Made by a program: the position numbers and the translations under genes. From JBGTLU01 sp041743935 (GTDB lineage Bacteria > Bacteroidota > Bacteroidia > Sphingobacteriales > Sphingobacteriaceae): 38,541 nucleotides of DNA. Of the stretch, positions 16,943-25,518 are shown piece by piece (within the stretch, counting starts at the first letter, position 1; every line of letters starts with the position of its first letter). The DNA lies in NCBI GenBank assembly GCA_041743935.1, contig JBGTLU010000060.1, positions 1 through 38,541 on the forward strand, read 5' to 3'. A model generated the notes under the pieces. It was not told the DNA's origin and ran no database searches. It saw only the letters and a program-made list of their open reading frames with translations.

Positions 16943-18058
16943 ATGCAAGCAGATAAAAACAATTATAAGCAATTTTTTAAAATCAATATACTGGATAAGT
17001 ATATCATTAAGCAATTTATTGGCACATTTCTGTTCTCGCTGGCTATTTTTGTTTTGATTGTAGTAGTGTTTGATCTTTCCGAAAATTTAGATCAGTTTAT
17101 TAAAAATAACATCACGGCAAAACAAATGATATTTGATTATTATTTGAATTTTGCACTCTACTATGCTAGTTTATTAAGTCCATTAATCATTTTTATATCG
17201 GTAATATTTTTTACTGCAAAACTTGCCAATAACACAGAAATTGTTGCCATGCTTAGCGGTGGTTTAAGTTACAACCGATTGATGTATCCATACTTCTTAG
17301 GCGCATTGATGTTGGCCGTAGTTACTTTTATATTTAACGGATATCTTGTGCCATTTGCCAATAAACATCGCTTAGATTTCGAAAACACTTACATTCATAA
17401 AAGGTACGAGTTTAATAAGCGTAACCTTCATTTTCAGTTAGATACTAATACATTGGTTTATCTAGAAAGTTATGCTGTAAAATTTAATGTTGGCTATTTA
17501 TTTAGTTTAGAACGAATTGAAAACGGAGAGTTAAAATACAAACTCATGTCGAATAGGATTTATTGGAACCAGGATACCGAAAAATGGACCATTGAGCAAT
17601 ATTCTATTCGCACAATTAATGGATTGGACGAAACCTTAATAAAAGGACAATCCTTAGACACAACGTTGGCCATGACACCTGCCGATTTTGCAAGAAAAGA
17701 AAATTATAGTTCCACCATGAATATGGGAGAGCTAGATGAATACATAGAACGAGAAAAAATTAGAGGAACCGGAGATGTTGCACAATACGAGATTGAAAAG
17801 TATAGAAGGTACTCCTCTCCGTTTGCTACTTTTATATTAACTCTTATTGGAGTTTCTCTCGCTGCTCGTAAAGTTCGTGGTGGGGTAGGGTTGCCTCTGG
17901 GAATTGGCATTGCTTGTAGCTTTGCATACATCATTCTTATTCATTTTTCGTCGGTATTTGCTGTAAAAGGAGGCTTGCCCCCCATGCTTGCCGTTTGGAT
18001 TCCAAATTTAATCTTCGGTTCTTTGGCTTTTTATCTATACAAAATTGCGCCCAAGTAG
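16943..18058 (+). CDS. LptF/LptG family LPS export permease
   Basis: An inner-membrane permease of the YjgP/YjgQ family that, with LptB and LptC, extracts LPS and sends it across the periplasm. The 371-aa protein has three N-terminal membrane segments (about 28-50, 68-95, 105-130), a periplasmic beta-rich domain (about 135-275), and three C-terminal segments (about 290-365). SGGLSYNRLMYP is the cytoplasmic coupling-helix region expected to contact the ATPase. LptF and LptG cannot be told apart here. It sits 1 nt after tgt, a pairing I recall as frequent in this phylum, and overlaps the EamA gene by 14 nt. Confidence 0.92.
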   Translation: MQADKNNYKQFFKINILDKYIIKQFIGTFLFSLAIFVLIVVVFDLSENLDQFIKNNITAKQMIFDYYLNFALYYASLLSPLIIFISVIFFTAKLANNTEIVAMLSGGLSYNRLMYPYFLGALMLAVVTFIFNGYLVPFANKHRLDFENTYIHKRYEFNKRNLHFQLDTNTLVYLESYAVKFNVGYLFSLERIENGELKYKLMSNRIYWNQDTEKWTIEQYSIRTINGLDETLIKGQSLDTTLAMTPADFARKENYSSTMNMGELDEYIEREKIRGTGDVAQYEIEKYRRYSSPFATFILTLIGVSLAARKVRGGVGLPLGIGIACSFAYIILIHFSSVFAVKGGLPPMLAVWIPNLIFGSLAFYLYKIAPK

Positions 18059-18941
18059 TAATCTTCTTAAGCTCCATTTTACGGTCTTTATTTGGGGTTT
18101 TACCGCCATACTTGGGGCTTTAATTACCATCCCTGCTTTGCCTTTGGTTTGGTATCGGATGATTTTAGCTGCCATAACACTATTGGTTTATTTGCAATTT
18201 AAAGGCATTAAGCTTGCCTTACCTAATAAAGAAGTGATGAAACTGGTAGGAATAGGAGGTGTAGTAGCTTTTCATTGGGTATTTTTTTATCATTCCATAA
18301 AAATTTCCACCGTTTCGGTAGCATTAGTAAGTTTATCATCCTTAACACTTTTCACCTCTTTTCTTGAGCCGTTATTTAATAGAACAAGAATATTTAAGCT
18401 GGATGTGTTAATCGGGTTTATTATTATCATTGGCATTGCATTAATTTTTCATTTCGAAACCAGGTATGCAGCCGGAATAGTATTCGGGTTGTTATCTGCA
18501 ATACTTGCCGCAGTTTTTACCATATTAAATGCACAATATGTGAAAAAGTATGATCCGGTAACCATAAGTTTTTATGAAATGCTGGGAGGATTTTCTGTAC
18601 TTACATTGTATTTATTAATAACCAATGATTTTAATGTTAATGATTATTACTTATCCCTAATGGATTGGATTTATCTGATAATCTTGGCAACTATTTGTAC
18701 GGCTTTTGCATACGTAATGGGAGTAGCTGTAATGAAAACTTTATCTGCTTATACGGTAGTGTTGATTACAAATTTAGAGCCTATTTATGGGATAATTCTG
18801 GCTTTTATTTTCTTTGGCGCCAAAGAAAAAATGACCACTGAGTTTTATTTAGGATCATTTGTCATATTAGGGGCTGTATTTTTATACCCTGTTCTAAAAA
18901 AACAAGTCAATAAAAATAGAAAGCTTAATAATCATATATGA
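18045..18941 (+). CDS. EamA/DMT superfamily transporter
   Basis: A membrane transporter of the drug/metabolite superfamily with about ten hydrophobic segments in two five-helix EamA repeats (roughly 8-140 and 150-285). The second repeat is marked by YEMLGGFSVL and AYTVVLITNLEPIYGIILAFIFF, the first by FIWGFTAILG. The substrate is unknown. The start is probably TTG at 18045, overlapping the upstream gene by 14 nt; the N-terminus LLKLHFTVFIWGFTAILG begins within ten codons of it, and no ATG occurs until well inside the first repeat. Translational coupling to the Lpt permease is likely. Confidence 0.88.
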   Translation: MRPSSNLLKLHFTVFIWGFTAILGALITIPALPLVWYRMILAAITLLVYLQFKGIKLALPNKEVMKLVGIGGVVAFHWVFFYHSIKISTVSVALVSLSSLTLFTSFLEPLFNRTRIFKLDVLIGFIIIIGIALIFHFETRYAAGIVFGLLSAILAAVFTILNAQYVKKYDPVTISFYEMLGGFSVLTLYLLITNDFNVNDYYLSLMDWIYLIILATICTAFAYVMGVAVMKTLSAYTVVLITNLEPIYGIILAFIFFGAKEKMTTEFYLGSFVILGAVFLYPVLKKQVNKNRKLNNHI

Positions 18942-18981
18942 AATAAAACTAAACAATTATAGTTTGTTAGCGTATTAAGTA

Positions 18982-19011
18982 GTTGAGATATAAGAAGTTT
19001 TTGTAACTTTC
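18982..19011 (+). promoter_or_regulatory. Possible promoter of the GAF histidine kinase
   Basis: GTTG (18982-18985), an 18-nt gap and TAACTTTC (19004-19011) resemble the Bacteroidota -33/-7 promoter. The start codon lies 29 nt downstream. The same TAACTTTC appears before topA. Confidence 0.35.
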
Positions 19012-19040
19012 ATTTGATATAACTAACCTAAAAATTATAT

Positions 19041-20249
19041 ATGAGTACTACAATGCCAATGCCCAAAGATGAAATGGGCCGTGTTATAAAACTTTCTGAG
19101 TTTGATTTAGATTACAGCAACCTAGATGAAAACTTTAAAGACCTTACCAGACTTGCAGCGAAAGTTGCAGGTACTGATATATCATTGGTTAATTTATTAG
19201 ATTCGTATACACAATGGACGGTTTCGAGTGTAGGTATAGATTTGGATTCAATGGAAAGAGAACATTCCGTTTGTACACACACCATTGCACAAGATACTCC
19301 TTTTGAAGTTTTAGATCTAAGCAGTGATGAGCGATTTTTAGATAGAGATTTTGTTACCGGCGCACCCCATTTAAAGTATTATTTTGGTGTACCATTACGA
19401 ACAAGTGATGGTCATAACTTAGGCGCACTTTGTGTATTAGATACACAAGCTCATCAACTCACTCCCGAAAAAATTGAGTTATTAAAAATGATTGCTGATG
19501 AAGTAGTAAATAGATTAAATGCTTTAAAAACCATAGAGAGTTTAAAACAACAAATGACTACCATGACCTTTAACCAAAAGAAGGTAGTACACGATATTCG
19601 TGGACCAATTGGTGGCATAGTGGGATTAGCGCAGATTATTGCCGAGCAAGGCGATAAAAATAAAATGGGACAGGTTTTAGAGTTTATTAATCTAATACAA
19701 AAAAGCGGTAATTCTATTTTAGACTTAGCAAACGAAATTTTAGCTGATCAAGGAAATGAGGGTTCACCAACTTCTCCTAACGATTTTAATCTAATCATAT
19801 TTAAAGATAAGTTAGAAAAACTCTATACTCCACAAGCAATAAATAAGAAAATACAATTTGCTGTACAGACTTCTATGAGTACGCAAAATGTGGGTATACC
19901 TAAAAATAAACTTTTGCAGATTACCGGAAACTTAATTTCAAATTCAATGAAATTTACTCCTGAAGGGGGTAAAATAAATGTTAATTTAAATCTTACGTCT
20001 AATCAAAACCCAGGTACTTATGTGTTATTACTTGTTGTTTCAGATACAGGTGTTGGTATGTCAGAATCAGAAATCGATAAAATATTAATAGGTGTAAAAG
20101 GTACTTCAGATGGCACTAGTGGTGAAAAAGGATACGGGTTTGGTCTAGCCCTCGTAAAACACTTGGTAGATGATTTAAAAGGATCTATGAGCATTCATTC
20201 AGAAGAAGGGAAAGGAACTAAATTCAAAATTGTAATGCCTATAGGATAA
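19041..20249 (+). CDS. Cytoplasmic GAF-domain sensor histidine kinase
   Basis: A 402-aa soluble kinase without membrane segments. A GAF sensor domain covers about 25-165 (HSVCTHTIAQDTPFEVLDL, then YFGVPLRTSDGHNLGALCVLD). A dimerisation/phosphoacceptor helix follows with the H-box VVHDIRGPIGGI (H184). The HATPase has an N-box (LLQITGNLISNSMKFTPEGG, 291-310), G1 (SDTGVGMS, D335) and G2 (GEKGYGFGLALVKHL, 361-375). The HxCxH cluster in the GAF start (H75, C78, H80) could bind a ligand or metal, but that is speculation. No response regulator is adjacent, so it is an orphan. It stands alone between convergent and upstream transcripts. Confidence 0.93.
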   Translation: MSTTMPMPKDEMGRVIKLSEFDLDYSNLDENFKDLTRLAAKVAGTDISLVNLLDSYTQWTVSSVGIDLDSMEREHSVCTHTIAQDTPFEVLDLSSDERFLDRDFVTGAPHLKYYFGVPLRTSDGHNLGALCVLDTQAHQLTPEKIELLKMIADEVVNRLNALKTIESLKQQMTTMTFNQKKVVHDIRGPIGGIVGLAQIIAEQGDKNKMGQVLEFINLIQKSGNSILDLANEILADQGNEGSPTSPNDFNLIIFKDKLEKLYTPQAINKKIQFAVQTSMSTQNVGIPKNKLLQITGNLISNSMKFTPEGGKINVNLNLTSNQNPGTYVLLLVVSDTGVGMSESEIDKILIGVKGTSDGTSGEKGYGFGLALVKHLVDDLKGSMSIHSEEGKGTKFKIVMPIG

Positions 20250-20301
20250 TCTGATTATTATAGCACACTTATTTTTATTAATTAATCTTTATAATTTAAT
20301 T

Positions 20302-21996
20302 CTAGGCATAGCTGTTTCGTGGTTTTAAACTATCTATGATTAATGCTATGCCCATAACTAATAAACAACCAATTACATTGAGCCAGAGAAAGGCAACTAC
20401 ATCTAAATAATAGATTAAAATAACTAAAGCTTCGGCAATTAAAGCGGCATAAAAAGTAGTAGCACCTTTAATTTTTTTGAGATAGAAAGCCACTAAAAAT
20501 ATTCCCAATATGGTTCCGTAAAATAACGAACCTAAAATATTAACAGCTTCTATTAAATTACCCAACCTTCCGGCAAATTCTGCAATGATTATGCAAAAAA
20601 CTCCCCATGCAATGGTAATCCATCGGGTAGCTGTGAGGTAATGTTTTTCGTCGGCATCTTTTACAAGAAGGCGTTTATAAATATCTACCACGGTAGTACT
20701 TGCTAATGCATTTAAGCCCGAAGCTGTTGCGCCCATCGCTGCTAAAAAAATAATGGCTATGAGTAAGCCTATAAAGCCAACTGGAAAAACAGTGGTAACA
20801 AAATGTAAAAAAACATAGTTAGAGTCGTTTACATCGGCTTTTGCATTATTTTGTTTTATAACGGCAATGGCTTCTTTACGGATAGTATTTGCCGTTGCTT
20901 CACCGGCATTTAAATTGGCAGCTGCTTCTTCAAAAGCGATGTTGTTTTTTTGCTCTAGCGCTATGGCTGCAGCCAATGCCGAACTGTTTTTTTGTTGATA
21001 AATTAATTGGTAATCTTTCTCGAGGGATTCAAACTGTGGGCCTAATTCACTTTGTTTTACCTCATTTACTACAGCCGGGTTAAAGAAAATTGGAGGTTGG
21101 TTGTATTGATAGTATACAAATACCAAAGCGCCTATCATCAAAATAAAAAACTGCATCGGTACTTTTAAAAGTCCATTCATCACTAAGCCTAACCTGCTTT
21201 GGGTTACAGAACTGCCTGCCAAATATCGCCCAACTTGGGTTTGATCCGTGCCAAAATAGGAGAGAGCTAGAAAAAATCCACCTATCAAACCTGACCATAG
21301 ATTATATCGGTTATTTAAATCGAATTTTAAATCAATTACATTTAGTTTCTCCATTTTGCCTGCTACTTTTAAGGCATCAACAAAACCAATATTGCCAGGT
21401 AAAAGATGCACTACCATCCATCCGGCCATAAACATCCCACTAAAAATAATTCCCATTTGTAGAAGATGCGAGTGAGAAACAGCCTGACTTCCACCATAAA
21501 CCGTGTAAATAATTACTAATATTCCGATAATTAGAATGGTATGATGAATACTTACACCAAGTATTACCGAAAGAATAATGGCAGGTGCGTAAATGGTAAT
21601 ACCATTAGATAAACTGCGCTGTAATAAGAAAAGAGATGCAGTAAGTGCACGTGTTTTCATATCAAAACGTTTTTCGAGGAACTCGTATGCCGTGTACACT
21701 TTTAGTTTATGAAAAATGGGAATAAACGTAACGCATAGTACCACCATGGCTAGTGGTAATCCGAAGTAAAATTGTACAAAACTCATCCCCTGACTATATG
21801 CCTGCCCCGGTGCGGATAAAAAGGTGATTGCGCTTGCTTGAGTAGCCATCACGGTAATGCCCACATGGTACCATGGCAAACTTTTGTTGGCTAGCAGAAA
21901 GCTATCCATATTTTTCAACCCTCTGCTTTTCCAGATGCCATAAAGCACTATTAGCAATAAGGTGCACGCTAATACTAACCAATCAATTGCACTCAT
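20302..21996 (-). CDS. Sodium:solute symporter (SSS family)
   Basis: A 564-aa multi-spanning transporter with the SSS signature: SFLLANKSLPWYHVGITVMATQASAITFL, split as an N-terminal LANKSLPW and the sodium-site region ATQASAITF, plus SYFGTDQTQVGRYLAG and AAMGATASGLNALASTTVVDIY. About 13 hydrophobic segments are present. A charged, Ala/Gln-rich insert (about 298-393) separates two helices. The substrate is unknown. It is the third gene of the PIG-L operon; its ATG overlaps the TGA of the 38-aa peptide gene (ATGA). The pairing suggests uptake of a sugar or amide released by the PIG-L protein (inference). Confidence 0.93.
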   Translation of the reverse strand: MSAIDWLVLACTLLLIVLYGIWKSRGLKNMDSFLLANKSLPWYHVGITVMATQASAITFLSAPGQAYSQGMSFVQFYFGLPLAMVVLCVTFIPIFHKLKVYTAYEFLEKRFDMKTRALTASLFLLQRSLSNGITIYAPAIILSVILGVSIHHTILIIGILVIIYTVYGGSQAVSHSHLLQMGIIFSGMFMAGWMVVHLLPGNIGFVDALKVAGKMEKLNVIDLKFDLNNRYNLWSGLIGGFFLALSYFGTDQTQVGRYLAGSSVTQSRLGLVMNGLLKVPMQFFILMIGALVFVYYQYNQPPIFFNPAVVNEVKQSELGPQFESLEKDYQLIYQQKNSSALAAAIALEQKNNIAFEEAAANLNAGEATANTIRKEAIAVIKQNNAKADVNDSNYVFLHFVTTVFPVGFIGLLIAIIFLAAMGATASGLNALASTTVVDIYKRLLVKDADEKHYLTATRWITIAWGVFCIIIAEFAGRLGNLIEAVNILGSLFYGTILGIFLVAFYLKKIKGATTFYAALIAEALVILIYYLDVVAFLWLNVIGCLLVMGIALIIDSLKPRNSYA

Positions 21997-22109
21997 TCAA
22001 AGTATTTTGTAAAGAGATAAAACACTAAAATGGTAATAACCAACACCATGATTACCATGCTGTATACGCCGTTCCAAGATCTCAAAAAAGGGGGTTTTTC
22101 TTCTTCCAT
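21993..22109 (-). CDS. 38-aa single-span membrane peptide between PIG-L and symporter genes
   Basis: An ORF of 39 codons: a charged proline-containing start (MEEEKPPFLRSWNGVY), one hydrophobic segment (about 17-33, VYSMVIMVLVITILVFYLF) and a short polar tail (TKYFE). Its ATG overlaps the PIG-L stop as TAATG, and its TGA overlaps the symporter ATG as ATGA, so it is wired into the operon at both ends with no free base. The inside-charge pattern suggests the N-terminus is cytoplasmic. It is probably an accessory subunit of the symporter, like the small partners of some SSS carriers (inference). I recall similar short proteins in front of such symporters in this phylum. Confidence 0.8.
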   Translation of the reverse strand: MEEEKPPFLRSWNGVYSMVIMVLVITILVFYLFTKYFE

Positions 22110-24580
22110 TATTTACCCAAGCTTACTAAGTTGGCAAAAAAACGTAATGCTCCGGGATTTCCAGCAGGTAATTGCCTGAAAAAAGCCAAGCCAGTATACA
22201 CAAAATGACCCTTACCGTATTTTGCAATGAGTAAACTTCCATTTGTGGCGGCTTCGTTTGGGTCATTCATGGCCAGTGGGGTTTGGTAATTTTTATCTAT
22301 ATCGCGGGCAAAATATACCCCTCTTTCTTGTATCCATCCATCAAAATCTTTAAGAGTAATTTTATTAGGGGTGTTTAAAGAAGGATGCTCCGGGAGATTA
22401 AATGTTACTGGTGCTTCTTCTACCGTAACCCTATCTCTTGAAATGGTAAACGGATATGGACCAATTTGTTCATTTAATCTTCCTAAATTGTTATTGGTAT
22501 TAAACTGAAGAATAAGATTGCCTCCATTTTCTACAAATTTCATTAGCTTTTGATAATAAAGAGGCATTCTGGAGTTGGTATTGTAAGCTCTAATGCCAAT
22601 TACAATGGCATCGTATTTTTCGATGGATTGGTTGGTAAGTTCTTCATCTGTAAGAAAGGAAACTTGATAACCAATTTGCTGTAAACTTTGTGGTATCTCA
22701 TCACCTGCGCCAATAATGTAACCAATGATTTTTCCTCTTATTTCGATGTTTTCTCTAACCAATTTCGCCGATGCTTTACGTGACCAAATTTGCATTGGTA
22801 TGTGTTTATAATCAATTCTTTGTAAGCTTTGGTCGTAATTTTTTCCATCCAATTCAAGAACGGCATTAAGAATTTCTTCTGATGGAGTATTACTTGTACT
22901 GCTTAGTAAAAATGTAACCGTAATTTCTTCGTTTTTATTTTTTAGGTCGATGTTATGAAAAGCTGGAGATATGTTCCAGTTTTTTCCGGCAGATAATTTT
23001 AAACTACCATTTACCTGATTTTTCCATGCTTTTACGGTAACTTTTACCTCTTTGCTTGCATCTTTATTAGCAAAAACAAGCACTTTGTCGGCAATATTTA
23101 TCGTAGCAGGAGGTAAAATTTCTATTGGGCGATAACGTTCGCCTTCCACTGGATCAACCCATTTATAGGTGATGGGTACTGTAAAATCGAGTGGCATGCC
23201 TGCAATTTCGAATTGGAAAGTACTTAGAAGTGCTGCTTCATTTTCTGGCTTGCCAATTTTTTGCTGGTCATCTACTTTATACATTCCTAAGCTTCCTCTT
23301 TGGTGCAACCAATACGGATTAGTGTAGTTAGTGGTGATAGGCAACGTAATGGATTTATTAGAGACTTGAAACTCATTGGTTTTGAGTAATTCGTTTAATG
23401 TAGTATCTATTAAATTAGGTATAGATATTTTCCGGATGACCGTAGGCGAATTATTTCTATGCACCATTCTGATGGTAATTGCAGCTTTTTCGCCTGGAAC
23501 CATCACTGGATCAGTTGCAGTAACTTCGAACCATAATCCTGCTGCCCATCTCATTAGATTTTTTATCTCGTTTTGTTTCTCAGTTTTCCAATACGCATCG
23601 CTAAATTCTTCGGTAGCTTTATATGCTTCTGCCAAAAGTTGCAATGAAGCAGATGGATTTTTGAAATCGTATTGAAGGATTATATTTTGGATGATTTGCT
23701 GATAATTTTCTGTTCCTTTTAATCTATTTGCTGTGATATTAATTCTTTCAAACAAATCTGTACTAGCCGAATCTCCTAAACGGTGTTTAAAAAATTCTGC
23801 CGCGTAGCCCCTTTGTAAAGCTACTCCAAACCCTTGGCTTTTATGTTGCGATCGACTTTCGGCTGCAATTTCTCCATATCCTTTTCCTAAAAGTGCATTA
23901 TATTCTCCAATTTCTTGTATTAAATTGCTTTGATTAATGGTATTATTTCCTCCAAAGTTGAACGTATTCCATACCAAACGTTTGGCTTGCCAAATTCCAA
24001 CATATTGCAACTGTTCTTTAAATCTGTTTTTATCTGCAGCAGCAACAAATGCTTCTTCGGCCAAAATTGCCGAAGCCGTGTGATGTCCATGACCACCCTC
24101 GCCTGTAGTTGGGAATCTGGTAATGATTACATCGGGTTTAAATTTACGAATGGCCCAAACAACATCAGCCAAAACAGCCTCTTTTCCCCATATTTGTAAG
24201 GTTTCTTCGGGTTTTTTTGAATAACCAAAATCATTTGCACGGGTAAAAAACTGTTCAGCCCCATCTATTTTACGGGCAGACAATAACTCTTGTGTTCTAA
24301 TTATCCCTAATAATTCTCCTTGTTCGGTACCAATTAAATTTTGGCCACCATCACCTCTGGTGATAGAAAGGTAAGCAGTTCTAACTTTTTTTTCTTTTGC
24401 AAGCCAACTCAGTAAACGAGTATTTTCATCGTCGGGGTGAGCGGCAACATACAGCACCGAGCCAAAAACTTGTGCTTTTTGTAAATGAAGATAAATTTCA
24501 GAAGAGTTCGGTTGTGTTAGTTGTCCAAAACTGGTTAAATAGAAACTTAAAAAAAATATTAGAGCGGATGTTACTTTCAT
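22109..24580 (-). CDS. Secreted PIG-L (LmbE-like) family deacetylase with C-terminal GATase-like domain
   Basis: An 823-aa exported protein. Residues 1-20 form a signal peptide (cut after SFGQ). The PIG-L domain has the metal motif AAHPDDEN (46-53) and the second ligand motif EGGHGHHTAS (161-170, H164 and H167), as in zinc N-acetylglucosaminyl deacetylases. The middle (about 345-620) is beta-rich and repeat-like, probably Ig-like domains (TVKAWKNQVNGSLKLS). The C-terminus (about 640-823) looks like a glutamine-amidotransferase/ThuA-like fold (YDAIVIGIRAYNTNSRMP, FVENGGNLILQFNTNN). It may deacetylate an extracytoplasmic amino sugar or glycoconjugate; the substrate is inferred only. It leads the operon with the 38-aa peptide and symporter. 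Confidence 0.93.
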   Translation of the reverse strand: MKVTSALIFFLSFYLTSFGQLTQPNSSEIYLHLQKAQVFGSVLYVAAHPDDENTRLLSWLAKEKKVRTAYLSITRGDGGQNLIGTEQGELLGIIRTQELLSARKIDGAEQFFTRANDFGYSKKPEETLQIWGKEAVLADVVWAIRKFKPDVIITRFPTTGEGGHGHHTASAILAEEAFVAAADKNRFKEQLQYVGIWQAKRLVWNTFNFGGNNTINQSNLIQEIGEYNALLGKGYGEIAAESRSQHKSQGFGVALQRGYAAEFFKHRLGDSASTDLFERINITANRLKGTENYQQIIQNIILQYDFKNPSASLQLLAEAYKATEEFSDAYWKTEKQNEIKNLMRWAAGLWFEVTATDPVMVPGEKAAITIRMVHRNNSPTVIRKISIPNLIDTTLNELLKTNEFQVSNKSITLPITTNYTNPYWLHQRGSLGMYKVDDQQKIGKPENEAALLSTFQFEIAGMPLDFTVPITYKWVDPVEGERYRPIEILPPATINIADKVLVFANKDASKEVKVTVKAWKNQVNGSLKLSAGKNWNISPAFHNIDLKNKNEEITVTFLLSSTSNTPSEEILNAVLELDGKNYDQSLQRIDYKHIPMQIWSRKASAKLVRENIEIRGKIIGYIIGAGDEIPQSLQQIGYQVSFLTDEELTNQSIEKYDAIVIGIRAYNTNSRMPLYYQKLMKFVENGGNLILQFNTNNNLGRLNEQIGPYPFTISRDRVTVEEAPVTFNLPEHPSLNTPNKITLKDFDGWIQERGVYFARDIDKNYQTPLAMNDPNEAATNGSLLIAKYGKGHFVYTGLAFFRQLPAGNPGALRFFANLVSLGK

Positions 24581-24683
24581 ACATTGTTTTATATTTCCGA
24601 AGATAGCTTTTTTTGATATTGGTGGATGATTTTTGCTATTTGGTAGGATAATTTTTACAAAAGAGAGGTCGGAGGTTTTTATT

Positions 24684-24709
24684 TGTCATGCTGAGCATGT
24701 CGAAGCATG
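24684..24709 (-). repeat. REP-like hairpin element, copy 1 (reverse orientation)
   Basis: Read on the minus strand it has arms CATGC and GCATG flanking TTCGACATGCTCA, then ACA. The core TTCGAYAKGCTCA and the trailing TGACA are shared with the copy at 38100, while both arms differ in a complementary way. Confidence 0.55.
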
Positions 24710-24806
24710 TATTAAGGTGGATTTGAAATGAAAAAAGCTTAAGGAATAAATAGAAAGGAAACTAAGTTATCTAATTATACTCTAAACCCTTTTAACAACC
24801 ATGTAC

Positions 24807-24829
24807 CCTCCTACAGGCTCAGGATTACA
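24807..24829 (+). repeat. REP-like element, copy 2 (degenerate, direct orientation)
   Basis: Nineteen of 23 bases match the copy at 38100-38122, including AGGCTCAGGAT and the final ACA. The TTCG at the loop side has changed to TCCT, so it looks decayed. It faces copy 1 across 97 bp. Confidence 0.5.
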
Positions 24830-24855
24830 AAAGCAGTTAAAAGTTTAACAATTTC

Positions 24856-25515
24856 TCAAACTTTCTTCAATACCCAATCTAATTGTTCTTCTTGGTTGAG
24901 GTAGGAATTGTCTAAAACAATGGCATCATCAGCTTTAACGAGCGGACTTTCTTTGCGGGTTGTATCTTCATAATCCCTTAGCTCAAGATTTTTGATAATT
25001 TGTTCTAGACTTACCTTTTCACCCTTAGCAATTAGTTCATTATACCTTCTTATTGCTCTGATATCTGGATCGGCGGTCATGAAAATTTTTATTTGAGCAT
25101 TTGGGAAAACTGCTGTTCCAATGTCTCTGCCATCCATTACAATGTTGGCATTTTGAGCTAATTTATGTTGTTGAGTAACCATTGCTTTTCTAACGGCTTT
25201 GTTCGCACTCACTTTACTTACATTTTCTGAAACGGGCATTTGCCTAATTTCTTCGGTAATATCTTCTTTGTTTAAAAAAACAAGTAATTCTCCATTATTA
25301 GGTTTTAGGTGGATGTTTATATTTTCTAAAGCTTCAAGAATTTGGCTATTGTTGCACATATCCACGTTGTTTCGTAAAAAATACAAAGTAGTAGCACGGT
25401 ACATAGCACCAGAATCAACATAAACAAAGTCTAATTTTTTTGCTAATGCTTTTGCCAAAGTGCTTTTGCCGCATGAGGAATAACCATCAATAGCAATAAT
25501 TATTTTTGAGCTCAT
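24856..25515 (-). CDS. cmk: Cytidylate kinase
   Basis: Phosphorylates CMP and dCMP with ATP, feeding CTP and dCTP pools. The 219-aa protein opens with the P-loop IAIDGYSSCGKSTLAKALA (about 6-24), followed by VDSGAMYRA, the CMP-binding MDGRDIGTAVFPNA block and the lid region YNELIAKGEKVSLEQIIKNL. Length and motifs fit Cmk. It starts 3 nt after the porQ stop on the same strand, so the two are likely co-transcribed. Confidence 0.97.
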   Translation of the reverse strand: MSSKIIIAIDGYSSCGKSTLAKALAKKLDFVYVDSGAMYRATTLYFLRNNVDMCNNSQILEALENINIHLKPNNGELLVFLNKEDITEEIRQMPVSENVSKVSANKAVRKAMVTQQHKLAQNANIVMDGRDIGTAVFPNAQIKIFMTADPDIRAIRRYNELIAKGEKVSLEQIIKNLELRDYEDTTRKESPLVKADDAIVLDNSYLNQEEQLDWVLKKV

Positions 25516-25518
25516 GTG

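Larger units (their letters stand above)
24581..24855. other. 275-bp intergenic region with an inverted REP-like pair
   Basis: No ORF seen. It contains two related short elements in opposite orientation (24684-24709 and 24807-24829) described separately, and TCTAAACCCTTTTAAC (24781-24796), which recurs with one change at 32072-32087. It lies between two minus-strand genes, cmk and the PIG-L gene. Confidence 0.6.

Noticed and set aside
24684..24829. Insertion sequence ends around the inverted repeats
   Set aside because: No transposase ORF lies between or near them, the spacing is only 97 bp, and no target duplication is visible.
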